Part shown: positions 1 to 8,063 of the stretch, piece after piece
Position numbering within the stretch: the first letter of the stretch is position 1
Layout: each line of letters opens with the position of its first letter
Source of the DNA: Spirochaetaceae bacterium
GTDB lineage: Bacteria; Spirochaetota; Spirochaetia; Treponematales; Treponemataceae
DNA: 64,000 nucleotides
Direction of reading: 5' to 3'
NCBI GenBank assembly: GCA_017936665.1
Contig: JAGBFB010000018.1
Coordinates: 148,920 to 212,919, forward strand
The notes under the pieces: model-generated
What the model was told of the DNA's origin: nothing
What the model saw: only the letters and a program-made list of their open reading frames with translations
The model's database searches: none
Made by a program: the position numbers and the translations under genes

Positions 1-1124
1 GGAGTTTCCAAACTGATTGTTGCTAAATCTGTAAGAGGATCAACTAAAATTTTTTGTTTTTTAGTTGTGATATTTCCCATAACATCAACAGCAGTAATAA
101 TCAACTCTTGAGATTTTCCTAAAACAGAAGTTGCGTCAAGTTCCAAAGACCAATAAGGATTTCCTCTTAACAGTTCAAAATTCCCTGTTTCTTGACCAAA
201 TTGCCATGAAAGAGATTCAAGACCAATTACATCCTTTGCATAACCTGCAACAGTGAATTTTCCATTAACAACATCTTTTGGAGCTGGAGAAATAATTTTT
301 ACATCAGGAGAAGTATTATCTACGAAGAATAAGAATGAAAATAATCCTCTTGTACCTTGTTTATCGTAGGCTCTAAACCATAAAACAACCCCACCGTCAG
401 GTAGATCTTTTGTATTTATAGGAACAGTAAAAGTACAACTTGTTCCAGTTTTGTCTGCTTTGATTTTTGCTTTTTTATAAGTTTCCCTTCCATCAAGAGA
501 ATATTCGAGACTAGCAATTCCGTTTCCATCAGAAACAGTACCAGTAATTTTTATTTTTTTTGCAACTAAATCACCCATTTGATGACTTTCAATTACAGTT
601 TGAGGTTGTCGTCTATCAAGGTGCCAAGTAGCAGATGTTTCATGACCAACTTTTCCATTTATATCTACACCATATACACTAATTGTATGAGCACCTTCTT
701 CCATCTGTGTTGTATCTAAATAAAAAGACCAGAAATCTTTACCTGTTGCAGTTAAAGGATTTTCTTTATCACCATCAAGAATGATTTCAACTCTTTCTAC
801 AGCGTCATCATCAATACAAGTTCCTACAATATTGAGGTTTCCTGGAACACGCATATTGTTACGAGGGTTTGTAATTCCACTAATAGGAAGATCTGATTCT
901 GGGTCAATATATATATTGTGAGGACCTTCTATTGTAGTATTTCCACCTTGATCCTCTGCGGTAATCATAACATTATACTTACCAGGTTTTTTCGTTGAGA
1001 TATCAAAATTTTCTTTCCAACTCTCTTTATTTTCTACATCTTTTTCTTCTATCTCTTTTTTTGCAAATGCAGATGTAAAAGATAAAACCAAAACCAATAA
1101 GAAACAAAGTACTTTTTTCGCCAT
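1..1124 (-). CDS. Exported Ig-like repeat protein, 3' end cut by window edge
   Basis: An open frame runs from an ATG at 1124 to the window edge with no stop, so at least 374 residues are present and the C-terminus is missing. The first 21 residues are a signal peptide (Lys-Lys, a hydrophobic core, then an Ser-Ala-Phe-Ala cleavage site). The rest is built of repeated beta-rich modules of about 90 residues with recurring phrases such as 'VDNTSPDVKI' and 'DGNGIASLEYSLDGRE', the style of bacterial Ig-like/cadherin-like folds. A GGTGGAGAA stretch lies just before the start codon as ribosome-binding site. This suggests a periplasmic or surface adhesin/scaffold protein. No catalytic motif is seen, and no specific function can be given. 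Confidence 0.75.
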   Translation of the reverse strand, partial: MAKKVLCFLLVLVLSFTSAFAKKEIEEKDVENKESWKENFDISTKKPGKYNVMITAEDQGGNTTIEGPHNIYIDPESDLPISGITNPRNNMRVPGNLNIVGTCIDDDAVERVEIILDGDKENPLTATGKDFWSFYLDTTQMEEGAHTISVYGVDINGKVGHETSATWHLDRRQPQTVIESHQMGDLVAKKIKITGTVSDGNGIASLEYSLDGRETYKKAKIKADKTGTSCTFTVPINTKDLPDGGVVLWFRAYDKQGTRGLFSFLFFVDNTSPDVKIISPAPKDVVNGKFTVAGYAKDVIGLESLSWQFGQETGNFELLRGNPYWSLELDATSVLGKSQELIITAVDVMGNITTKKQKILVDPLTDLATISLET

Positions 1125-1325
1125 TTTCTCCACCTTAGACCTCTCCCCCGATTATATCTATTATCGGACTAAATTTAATATTTGTAAAGACTTAATTTAC
1201 ATTTACGTTTAAAATGTTAAAAATCTCCAAAAATCTAAAATTATTATGGTAAAACCTATTGCCTTGACGCAATAAGAGAAAGATATTTGTTTTTTTTTCT
1301 ATTTCTAGTATACTTAATAAGAAAA

Positions 1326-1458
1326 GGATTCTGAAACAAGTTCGGAATGACAATCATTTTAATACACAAAATTGATTCATTCTGATCAAAGAATGTCATT
1401 CTGAACACAGTATGTCATCCTGAACACAGTATGTCATCCTGAACTCGTTTCAGGATCT
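1326..1458. repeat. Intergenic inverted repeat with 19-bp tandem units
   Basis: A 27-bp left arm (1326-1352) is matched by an inverted right arm (1432-1458) with about 23 of 27 positions identical. Two further 19-bp copies of the right-arm core (TGTCATYCTGAACACAGTA) lie directly before it at 1394-1412 and 1413-1431, so the right side is a three-unit tandem array. The 370 bp between the minus-strand gene ending at 1124 and the aldehyde dehydrogenase hold nothing else obvious. A related but weaker sequence occurs at 63481-63506, so this looks like a dispersed, miniature REP-like element. Confidence 0.7.
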
Positions 1459-1494
1459 CAAATTCAATTTATAAGAAACTAAGGAAGCAAAAAC

Positions 1495-2877
1495 ATGACT
1501 GCACAAGAAATCGCTTTAATTTTAGATGAACAAAGAAAATTTTTTCTATCTGGAGAAACTTTACCAATAAAATTCCGAATACAAATGCTTAAAAAACTTT
1601 ATGCAAGTGTAATTTCTCACAAAGAAGAAATTTTATCTGCATTAACTTCAGATTTAGGTAAAAGCGATTTTGAAGGATTTATGTGCGAAGTTGGACTTTC
1701 TCTTACAGAAATTTCTTACATGATAAAAAATGTAAAAAAATTTGCAAAAGAAAAAACAGTTGTAACTCCCCTTGCCCAATTTGCTTCTCGTTCCTACAAA
1801 AAACCATGTCCTTATGGAAATACTCTAATTATGAGCCCTTGGAATTATCCATTTTTACTTTCCATTGAACCTTTAGCAAACGCAATCGCAGCAGGAAACA
1901 CAGTCATAATAAAACCAAGTGCATACTCACCAGCAACCAGCGAAATTATAGAAAAGATTTTATCAGAATGTTTTGAAAAAAAATTCGTTGCAGTTGTAAC
2001 AGGTGGCAGAAGCGAAAATTCTGCCCTTCTTGAACAAAAATTCGACTTTGTATTTTTTACAGGAAGTCAAGCCGTTGGAAAAGAAGTTTTACGCCACACA
2101 GCAGAAAACTTAACTCCTGCAATTTTGGAACTTGGAGGAAAAAGTCCTTGTATCGTGGATGAAAGTGCAAAAATTCCTCTTGCTGCAAAACGAATTGTAT
2201 TTGGAAAATATTTAAACTGCGGACAAACTTGTGTTGCACCAGATTATATTCTTTGCCACAAAAATGTAAAAGAAGAATTTGTAAATGAAGTAAAAAAACA
2301 AATTGAAAAACAATACGGAAAAAATCCACTAGAAAATTCTGATTACGGAAAAATTATAAATCAAAAACACTTTGAAAGAATTTTATCTCTCATCAATCCT
2401 AAAAAAATTGTTTACGGTGGAAAGTCAAATTCTCAAAGTCAGCAAATTGAACCAACAGTTTTAGACAATGTAACTTGGGACGATGAAGTAATGCAAGAAG
2501 AAATTTTTGGTCCAATTATGCCAATCATCACTTTTGAAAATCTTGATGAAGTGATTTCAACTTTACAGAAAAAACAAAAACCACTTGCCCTTTACATTTT
2601 TAGCCAAAACAAAAATAACATCAAAGCAATTACAGAAAAAGTTTCTTACGGCGGAGGCTGTATCAACGACACAATCATTCATCTTGCCACAAGCGAAATG
2701 GGATTTGGTGGAGTTGGCGAAAGCGGAATGGGAAGTTACCACGGTAAAACTGGATTTGATGCCTTTAGCCACACAAAAAGCATCGTAGACAAAAAAACTT
2801 GGATAGATTTACCAATGCGCTACCAGCCCTACGACAGAAAAATCAACGGTAAATTACTCAAGATGTTTTTGAGGTAG
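1495..2877 (+). CDS. NAD(P)-dependent aldehyde dehydrogenase (class 3-like)
   Basis: This 460-residue enzyme oxidises an aldehyde to its carboxylate with NAD(P)+. All family signatures are visible: PWNYP (115-119), the cofactor-binding Lys140 in IIKPS, FTGS (188-191), the general base Glu212 in LELGGKSP, and the nucleophile Cys246 in GQTC. EEIFGP and a C-terminal FGGVGESGMG are also present. The length and the hydrophobic, basic tail match short class 3/fatty-aldehyde dehydrogenases such as YwdH or ALDH3, rather than the roughly 490-residue betaine/acetaldehyde types. An AAGGAAG ribosome site precedes the ATG. It is probably monocistronic, because the next gene is convergent only 5 bp away. 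The substrate cannot be read from sequence. Confidence 0.93.
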   Translation: MTAQEIALILDEQRKFFLSGETLPIKFRIQMLKKLYASVISHKEEILSALTSDLGKSDFEGFMCEVGLSLTEISYMIKNVKKFAKEKTVVTPLAQFASRSYKKPCPYGNTLIMSPWNYPFLLSIEPLANAIAAGNTVIIKPSAYSPATSEIIEKILSECFEKKFVAVVTGGRSENSALLEQKFDFVFFTGSQAVGKEVLRHTAENLTPAILELGGKSPCIVDESAKIPLAAKRIVFGKYLNCGQTCVAPDYILCHKNVKEEFVNEVKKQIEKQYGKNPLENSDYGKIINQKHFERILSLINPKKIVYGGKSNSQSQQIEPTVLDNVTWDDEVMQEEIFGPIMPIITFENLDEVISTLQKKQKPLALYIFSQNKNNIKAITEKVSYGGGCINDTIIHLATSEMGFGGVGESGMGSYHGKTGFDAFSHTKSIVDKKTWIDLPMRYQPYDRKINGKLLKMFLR

Positions 2878-2882
2878 AGGAA

Positions 2883-3563
2883 TTATAAATTTACAAACAT
2901 TGAAATCAACCAAATATATGAAATTGATTTTAATATTATAAAAATTGTAATAGATTTATTTTTTCTTCTAAAAATAAATACAGAATAAACTATTAAACTT
3001 ATAAAAATTGCAAACCAACCATAAGTTAAAGAAATATTTTTGTTCCTATAAACAAAAAATAAAATTCCAACAACTAAAACCAAAAACAAAAATGGAATAT
3101 TTCTGTAAATAAACCATAATTTATTTTCATTTTGAGGAACAAGACATAAAATAATTCTGATTAAAGCTAAAAGATAAATTAAAAATGAAAATCCAAAAGA
3201 AATTTTTGTGTTAAAAATTATGTTTCCTAGATGCCATAAAATTACATAAAAAAATGTAATGGTAATTGAAGCAAGTTGTTTTCCAATACCTATGGTATCA
3301 ATAATTGATAAATTTTCTCTCTTAAAAAAACTTAATATTCTAGGAAATAAATGAAAACTATCCCCAAAAAAAAGAATCAAACTCATAAATCCTGCAAGAT
3401 GATAAATTCTCGAAGAAGAAGCTCCAAAACCATCTTTTAAAAGCAAATTTATTGATAAAGAAAAAATTACACTTAAATAAAAAATATCAAAAAAAATTTC
3501 AAAAACTGATACATGGTTTTTTCTCACAATACAAAATTTAATGTATGAAAAACCTGTTGTCAA
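2883..3563 (-). CDS. Polytopic membrane protein of unknown function
   Basis: This 226-residue, very hydrophobic frame has about seven predicted transmembrane stretches separated by short charged loops rich in Lys, Arg and Asn. I do not recognise the family. The longest frame begins at a TTG (3563) without a clear ribosome site; a GTG at residue 13 (3527) is an alternative start. Its stop lies 5 bp from the stop of the convergent aldehyde dehydrogenase, with no room for a terminator. The coding strand is extremely AT-rich compared with its neighbours. There is no transporter or enzyme motif I can point to. Confidence 0.6.
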   Translation of the reverse strand: MTTGFSYIKFCIVRKNHVSVFEIFFDIFYLSVIFSLSINLLLKDGFGASSSRIYHLAGFMSLILFFGDSFHLFPRILSFFKRENLSIIDTIGIGKQLASITITFFYVILWHLGNIIFNTKISFGFSFLIYLLALIRIILCLVPQNENKLWFIYRNIPFLFLVLVVGILFFVYRNKNISLTYGWFAIFISLIVYSVFIFRRKNKSITIFIILKSISYIWLISMFVNL

Positions 3564-3666
3564 AAAATATTATTTTCATATTCCAATATTTCTTGATTTT
3601 GTATTTTTTTGAGCTTTAGAAAATTCTTTCATTAGCAAGAATTGTTTTTAAGTTTAATTTCAATTT

Positions 3667-4629
3667 TTACAAACCTAAAGTTTCATCTACTCCCATTGAA
3701 ATATTCATACATTGAACAGCTGCACCACTTGCGCCTTTACCTAAATTATCAAAGCGAGAAGTAATTGTAACTCGTTCGTCATTACCACAAATGAATATTT
3801 GCATATTGTTTGTTCCAGAAAGAGTATTTGCAGGAATAAAAGGCTCAGATAAAATATCTTGTCCCATAAAATCTGCAACTTGTACAAAGATGCTGTTTGC
3901 ATAATGTTTTTTAAACATATCGCAAATTTCTTGACAATCAGCTCTTCCGATTTTTCCTTTTGAAGAATTTAACATTCTTATATGAAGAGGAATTGAAACC
4001 GACATTCCAGAAAAATAATCGCAAATATAAGGACTAAATGCTGGTTTAAAACTTAATCCACTTACTTTTTGCATTTCAGGAAGATGTTTGTGTTCTTGTG
4101 TTAATCCATAAAGACGAGGACTTTCTAATTGAAAATCTCGTTCTTCGTCTTCGTATTGGGCGATTGCTTTTTTTCCTGCTCCACTATAACCAGAAACTGC
4201 ATGACAAACCACAGGATAATCACTAGGCAAAATTCCAGATTTTACTAAAGGATAAACGATTGCATTAAACCCACTTGCATAACATCCAGGAACTGCAATT
4301 CTATGGGAAGTTTCTACTTTTTTTCTATGTTCACTAGAAAGTTCTGGAAAACCATAAGCCCAATCAGGATTAGTTCGATGAGCAGTAGATGCGTCAATAA
4401 TAATTGTATTTGGATTTTCGCATAAACTAACAGCTTCAATAGCAGCACTATCTGGCAAACACAAAAAAGTATAATCAGATTCATTTATAAGTCGTTTTCG
4501 TTCGTTAACGTCTTTTCGTTTATCTTCATCAATTAAAAGAATTTCTAAATCATCTCGACCTTCAAATCTTTCAAAAATTTTAAGACCTGTTGTTCCTTCT
4601 TTTCCATCAATAAAAATTTTGTATTTCAT
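3667..4629 (-). CDS. argC: N-acetyl-gamma-glutamyl-phosphate reductase
   Basis: ArgC reduces N-acetylglutamyl-5-phosphate to the semialdehyde with NADPH, the third step of arginine/ornithine synthesis in the cytoplasm. The N-terminus FIDGKEGTTGLKIFERF is the Rossmann loop typical of the short (type 2) AGPR branch, and the catalytic Cys116 sits in VPGCYASG. With the ATG at 4629 the protein is 320 residues, right for type 2. This start is chosen because GGAG lies 6 bp before it; a TTG 21 bp upstream would only lengthen the frame across that ribosome site. No other arginine gene is nearby. It is followed by 37 bp and preceded by an unrelated MATE gene. Confidence 0.93.
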   Translation of the reverse strand: MKYKIFIDGKEGTTGLKIFERFEGRDDLEILLIDEDKRKDVNERKRLINESDYTFLCLPDSAAIEAVSLCENPNTIIIDASTAHRTNPDWAYGFPELSSEHRKKVETSHRIAVPGCYASGFNAIVYPLVKSGILPSDYPVVCHAVSGYSGAGKKAIAQYEDEERDFQLESPRLYGLTQEHKHLPEMQKVSGLSFKPAFSPYICDYFSGMSVSIPLHIRMLNSSKGKIGRADCQEICDMFKKHYANSIFVQVADFMGQDILSEPFIPANTLSGTNNMQIFICGNDERVTITSRFDNLGKGASGAAVQCMNISMGVDETLGL

Positions 4630-4674
4630 AAAAATCTCCAATATTTGCAAAGTTAATTTTTTTTCATTAATAAT

Positions 4675-6000
4675 TTATTCTACCACATTGTGTAACCATT
4701 TTCCAGATTTCAATCTATAAAATCCTACAGCTGCTTTAAAAATCTGTTCAGATAATAAACAAATGTAAATCATATATGGTTGCAAATTTGTAAAGTATGC
4801 AACGCACGAAGCCAATGGAATTGCAATTAACCACATAAATCCAACATCTGCAAAGGCTGCAAAAATTGTATCGCCACCTGCTCTACAAATTCCAACTACC
4901 CAACACATATTAAAAGCATTCAATGGATAAGAACACATTAAAACCATTAACATCATTTTTGCTTGATAAAGAATTTCGCCTTCTACATTAAACATAAAAG
5001 GTAAAAGGCGTGAAATTGGAAGCAATAACAATCCGATAAAAATCGCCATCACTGGCATAAACCAAGCAAGAGTATTTGCAGTATGACGGGCTTCTTTTTC
5101 ATTACCTTCGCCAATCTTTTTTCCAATGAGGATTGCAGCAGCTCCACCAACTCCGATGAAGAAAACCCAAGTTATCTGACTTATAGTATTAGTAATATTG
5201 AAAGCTGAAATTGCCAATGTACTAGAACGTCCCATTATTAAAGATTGCATTGTTGTTCCAAGTCCCCATATTGTTTCGTTTATAATTACAGGGAAGGCAA
5301 TTTTAATAAATTTTCTAATCTCAAAAAAGGTGAATTTAAGAAAAGATTTTATAGAAGCGGCAACTTCAAATTTTTTAACATAGGCAACAATAAATAAAAC
5401 AAAACATTCTATCGCTCTTGAAATACAAGTTGCAACCCCTGCGCCTACAACACCTAAGGCAGGAAAAAATCCTATTCCAAAAATCAATAAATAATTTAAA
5501 ATTCCGTTCATCACCAATGATATTAGTGTTGCAATCATCGGAAGTTTTACATGTTCAGTACTTTTAAGTGCCATTGAAAAAGCAAAACTTAATCCAAAAA
5601 AAGGAAAACTAAAGGCTGCAACTCGTAAATACTGAGATCCAATTTCAATAACTTGAATATCTTTTGAATAAAGTCCAATTAAGAATTTTGGAACAAAAAC
5701 ACTTGCTATCGTAAATAATAAAGAAATTATTATGGAAAAAGAAAACATTATTCCTTCAGTTTTCCAAATTCCAACCTTATCTTTTTTGCCCCAATATTGC
5801 GCGATGAAAATTCCTCCACCAGAAGAAATTCCAAAAAGAATCATATTTAAGAGAATATAAATTTGATTTCCTAAACCGACAGCCGCAATTTCTACAGAAC
5901 CTAATTGTCCAACCATCAAAGTATCTAACATATTGACAGTAGACTGAATTAGATTTTGCAAAATTATTGGAAGAGCAATTACAAATAAAGATTTAAACAT
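4675..6000 (-). CDS. MATE family efflux transporter
   Basis: This 441-residue protein has about twelve hydrophobic segments and the MATE arrangement of two homologous six-helix halves. The N-terminus (LPIILQNLIQSTVNMLDTL) and the stretch after it (MVGQLGSVEIAAVGLGNQI) are classic for the NorM/DinF superfamily, which exports drugs or metabolites by Na+ or H+ antiport. The gene starts 6 bp after the stop of the UPF0210 gene, in the same direction, so it is probably translated from the same transcript. No Shine-Dalgarno is visible, which fits coupling. The substrate is unknown. A second, diverged MATE gene lies at 23420-24790. Confidence 0.9.
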   Translation of the reverse strand: MFKSLFVIALPIILQNLIQSTVNMLDTLMVGQLGSVEIAAVGLGNQIYILLNMILFGISSGGGIFIAQYWGKKDKVGIWKTEGIMFSFSIIISLLFTIASVFVPKFLIGLYSKDIQVIEIGSQYLRVAAFSFPFFGLSFAFSMALKSTEHVKLPMIATLISLVMNGILNYLLIFGIGFFPALGVVGAGVATCISRAIECFVLFIVAYVKKFEVAASIKSFLKFTFFEIRKFIKIAFPVIINETIWGLGTTMQSLIMGRSSTLAISAFNITNTISQITWVFFIGVGGAAAILIGKKIGEGNEKEARHTANTLAWFMPVMAIFIGLLLLPISRLLPFMFNVEGEILYQAKMMLMVLMCSYPLNAFNMCWVVGICRAGGDTIFAAFADVGFMWLIAIPLASCVAYFTNLQPYMIYICLLSEQIFKAAVGFYRLKSGKWLHNVVE

Positions 6001-6006
6001 AAAAAT

Positions 6007-7368
6007 TTAGTTTCTAAAACTATGGATAGGTGCAGGAATTCTACCACCACGATTGATAAAATTTGCACAGCTAAATTTATTTACAGCCATAATTGGAGCA
6101 CCTCCTAAAAGGCCTCCAAATTCAACCCATTCACCTACAGTTTTCCCTGGAACAGGAATTACACGAACAGCTGTAGTTTTGTTGTTTACCATACCGATTG
6201 CCATTTCATCAGCGATAATTCCACTGATAGTTGTTTCTGAAGTATCTCCCGGAATTGCAATCATATCAAGTCCAACGGAACAAACACATGTCATTGCTTC
6301 TAATTTTTCTAAAGTGATAGAACCTTTTCTTACGGCTTCAATCATTCCTTCATCTTCTGAAACTGGAATAAAAGCTCCTGAAAGTCCACCAACGTTTGTA
6401 CTTGCCATTACACCACCTTTTTTTACCATATCAGTTAGCATAGCAAGAGCAGCAGTTGTTCCAGGTGCCCCAGCAGATTCAAGCCCCATTTCTTCAAGAA
6501 TACGAGCAACCGAATCTCCTACAGCAGGTGTTGGAGCAAGAGATAAATCCAAAATACCAAAATTTACTCCAAGTCTTTTTGCAGCTTCTGTTCCAACAAG
6601 TTGTCCCATACGAGTAATTTTGAAAGCTGTTTTTTTAATTCCGTCGGCAACCACATCTAAAGGTTCGCCCTTATATTCTTTACAAGCAGCAGCAACAACT
6701 CCAGGACCAGAAACACCAACGGATAAAACGGCATCTCCTTCACCTGGACCATGGAAAGCACCAGCCATAAATGGATTATCTTCGGGAGCATTACAGAACA
6801 CAACTAATTTTGCACAACCTAATCCGTCAGAATCTTTTGTTCTTTGCGCAGTTGCTTGAATAATTCGACCCATATCTTTTACGGCATCCATATTGATACC
6901 ACTTTTTGTTGTTCCTAAATTAATTGAAGAACAAACTCTATCTGTTACAGCCAATGCTTCTGGAATTGATTCTATTAAAGTTCTATCCCCAGGAGTAATT
7001 CCTTTTTGAACTAGAGCCGAAAATCCACCAATAAAATCGATATTTAGTTCTTTTGCAATTTTATCTAAAGTGATAGCCCACTCAACATAGTCTTTTTCAC
7101 CTGAAGGTTCTGCTACTAAAGAAATTGGAGTTACAGCAACACGCTTATTAATGATAGGAACACCAAATTCACTTTCAATTTGCTTTCCTACTGTAACAAG
7201 ATTTCCAGCATATTTCATAATTTTGTCGTACATTCTTCGACGACTTTCTTTTCCACTTGAACAAGCACAATCTCTTAAAGAAATTCCCAAAGTAATAGCT
7301 CTAACATCAAGCTTATTACGCATAAACATATCAACTGTTTCTTGAACTTCAACTGGTGAAAAAATCAT
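6007..7368 (-). CDS. UPF0210/DUF711 (PFL-like fold) protein
   Basis: This 453-residue cytoplasmic protein belongs to the UPF0210 (DUF711) family, whose known structures resemble glycyl-radical enzymes but which has no proven reaction. Recognisable family stretches are the N-terminal [18 protein letters not shown], the Gly-rich [23 protein letters not shown] and the C-terminal [13 protein letters not shown]. It is full length. AAGGAATATTTTT precedes the ATG, a good ribosome site. In many bacteria the gene is paired with a small ACT-domain gene (UPF0237); none is present here, and the downstream partner is the MATE exporter. A structured RNA/terminator candidate ends about 110 bp upstream. The role is unknown, and a link to amino-acid sensing is only inferred from the usual ACT partner. 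Confidence 0.88.
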   Translation of the reverse strand: MIFSPVEVQETVDMFMRNKLDVRAITLGISLRDCACSSGKESRRRMYDKIMKYAGNLVTVGKQIESEFGVPIINKRVAVTPISLVAEPSGEKDYVEWAITLDKIAKELNIDFIGGFSALVQKGITPGDRTLIESIPEALAVTDRVCSSINLGTTKSGINMDAVKDMGRIIQATAQRTKDSDGLGCAKLVVFCNAPEDNPFMAGAFHGPGEGDAVLSVGVSGPGVVAAACKEYKGEPLDVVADGIKKTAFKITRMGQLVGTEAAKRLGVNFGILDLSLAPTPAVGDSVARILEEMGLESAGAPGTTAALAMLTDMVKKGGVMASTNVGGLSGAFIPVSEDEGMIEAVRKGSITLEKLEAMTCVCSVGLDMIAIPGDTSETTISGIIADEMAIGMVNNKTTAVRVIPVPGKTVGEWVEFGGLLGGAPIMAVNKFSCANFINRGGRIPAPIHSFRN

Positions 7369-7479
7369 AAAAATATTCCTTTAGAAAAATAAATTTTACT
7401 TATTTTAGCAGAAAAAGAAAAGTTTTACTACTGATATTTTCAAGTGATATATACAAGAAATGAAAAGATAAAGAGTAAA

Positions 7480-7632
7480 AAATAAAACCGCCAACGTCCT
7501 CTAAACAATTGGCGGCTTTTAACCCAAATGTGGAGATGACCAAGTTGAGATTGGGCATTTCTCCGCAAGTCTAACAACTTGCTACCGAGTTTTGCAAGCA
7601 AAACTCGCTCAACTAAATATATACCTTGTTAT
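7480..7632 (-). ncRNA. Candidate structured RNA ending in an intrinsic terminator
   Basis: Read on the minus strand, the 285-bp gap between the XRE gene and the UPF0210 gene folds into several elements. There is a 9-bp hairpin (7586-7607), a 6-bp hairpin (7565-7582), and an outer pairing of 7608-7613 with 7544-7549. A possible pseudoknot pairs GGAGA/TCTCC and CCCAA/TTGGG between about 7520 and 7564. Last comes a 9-bp stem (7508-7516 with 7487-7495) followed by a T-rich run, which is a terminator. This may be an independent small RNA, the 3' UTR of the XRE gene, or an attenuator for the UPF0210-MATE operon. No known RNA family is recognised. Confidence 0.45.
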
Positions 7633-7653
7633 GTTTTTTTGCAAGTAGAAATA

Positions 7654-7923
7654 TTATCTAAGACTTTCAATAGCCTGTTCTAATAAAGCAATTGTTTTTG
7701 CATTATCATTTTTAAATTTAAAATCTTTTTTTGTTACAAGATATTCTACAGACGTTTTTAAAACTCGAGCTATATTTACAGCCTGTTCAGCATTTGGAAG
7801 TCTATCTTTTGTTATCCATGACTGTAATGTATTGTAACTTTCATTTATAGCAGCAGCCAATTCTTTTTGAGAAATATTACAATCATCTAATCTTTCACGA
7901 ACATTTATCCAAAATGGTAACAT
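7654..7923 (-). CDS. XRE-family regulator, probable controller of the type III R-M genes
   Basis: This 89-residue protein is a single helix-turn-helix domain of the Cro/CI (XRE) type: QKELAAAINESYNTLQSWI forms helices 2-3, and the typical VNIARVLKTSVEYLV follows. Its size matches the controller (C) proteins of restriction-modification systems. It is transcribed away from mod with 140 bp between them, and that gap holds three iterons. No Shine-Dalgarno precedes the ATG. A TTGTAA-N16-TATTAT promoter (7957-7962 and 7935-7940 on the minus strand) lies so close that the leader would be only about 5 nt. It probably represses or times mod/res and its own synthesis. That role comes from position and size, not from any diagnostic residue. 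Confidence 0.8.
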   Translation of the reverse strand: MLPFWINVRERLDDCNISQKELAAAINESYNTLQSWITKDRLPNAEQAVNIARVLKTSVEYLVTKKDFKFKNDNAKTIALLEQAIESLR

Positions 7924-7938
7924 ATAAACAAAGGATAA

Positions 7939-8012
7939 TACATTTGGATTATATATTTACAACTATTGATACATATGGATTAAAGATTTATAATAATGAT
8001 ACAATTGGATTA
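7939..8012. promoter_or_regulatory. Three iterons, candidate operator of the R-M controller
   Basis: The 13-bp motif TACAWWTGGATTA occurs three times in direct orientation at 7939-7951, 7970-7982 and 8000-8012. The steps are 31 and 30 bp, close to three helical turns, so the sites lie on one face of the DNA. A related palindrome, TTCCAATTGGAA, follows at 8030-8041. The array fills the divergent promoter region between the XRE gene and mod. Confidence 0.6.
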
Positions 8013-8063
8013 TTTTTTTAAAATTATATTCCAATTGGAAAAATAATTTAAGGAATACTTTCC

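Noticed and set aside
6053..6859. 268-residue plus-strand frame inside the UPF0210 gene
   Set aside because: It is antisense to a clearly conserved protein, has no ribosome site and its composition (Ser, Pro, Thr, Ile) is that of a frame shadow.
7939..8012. CRISPR array
   Set aside because: Only three short 13-bp repeats with non-unique AT spacers and no cas genes; they behave as operator iterons.
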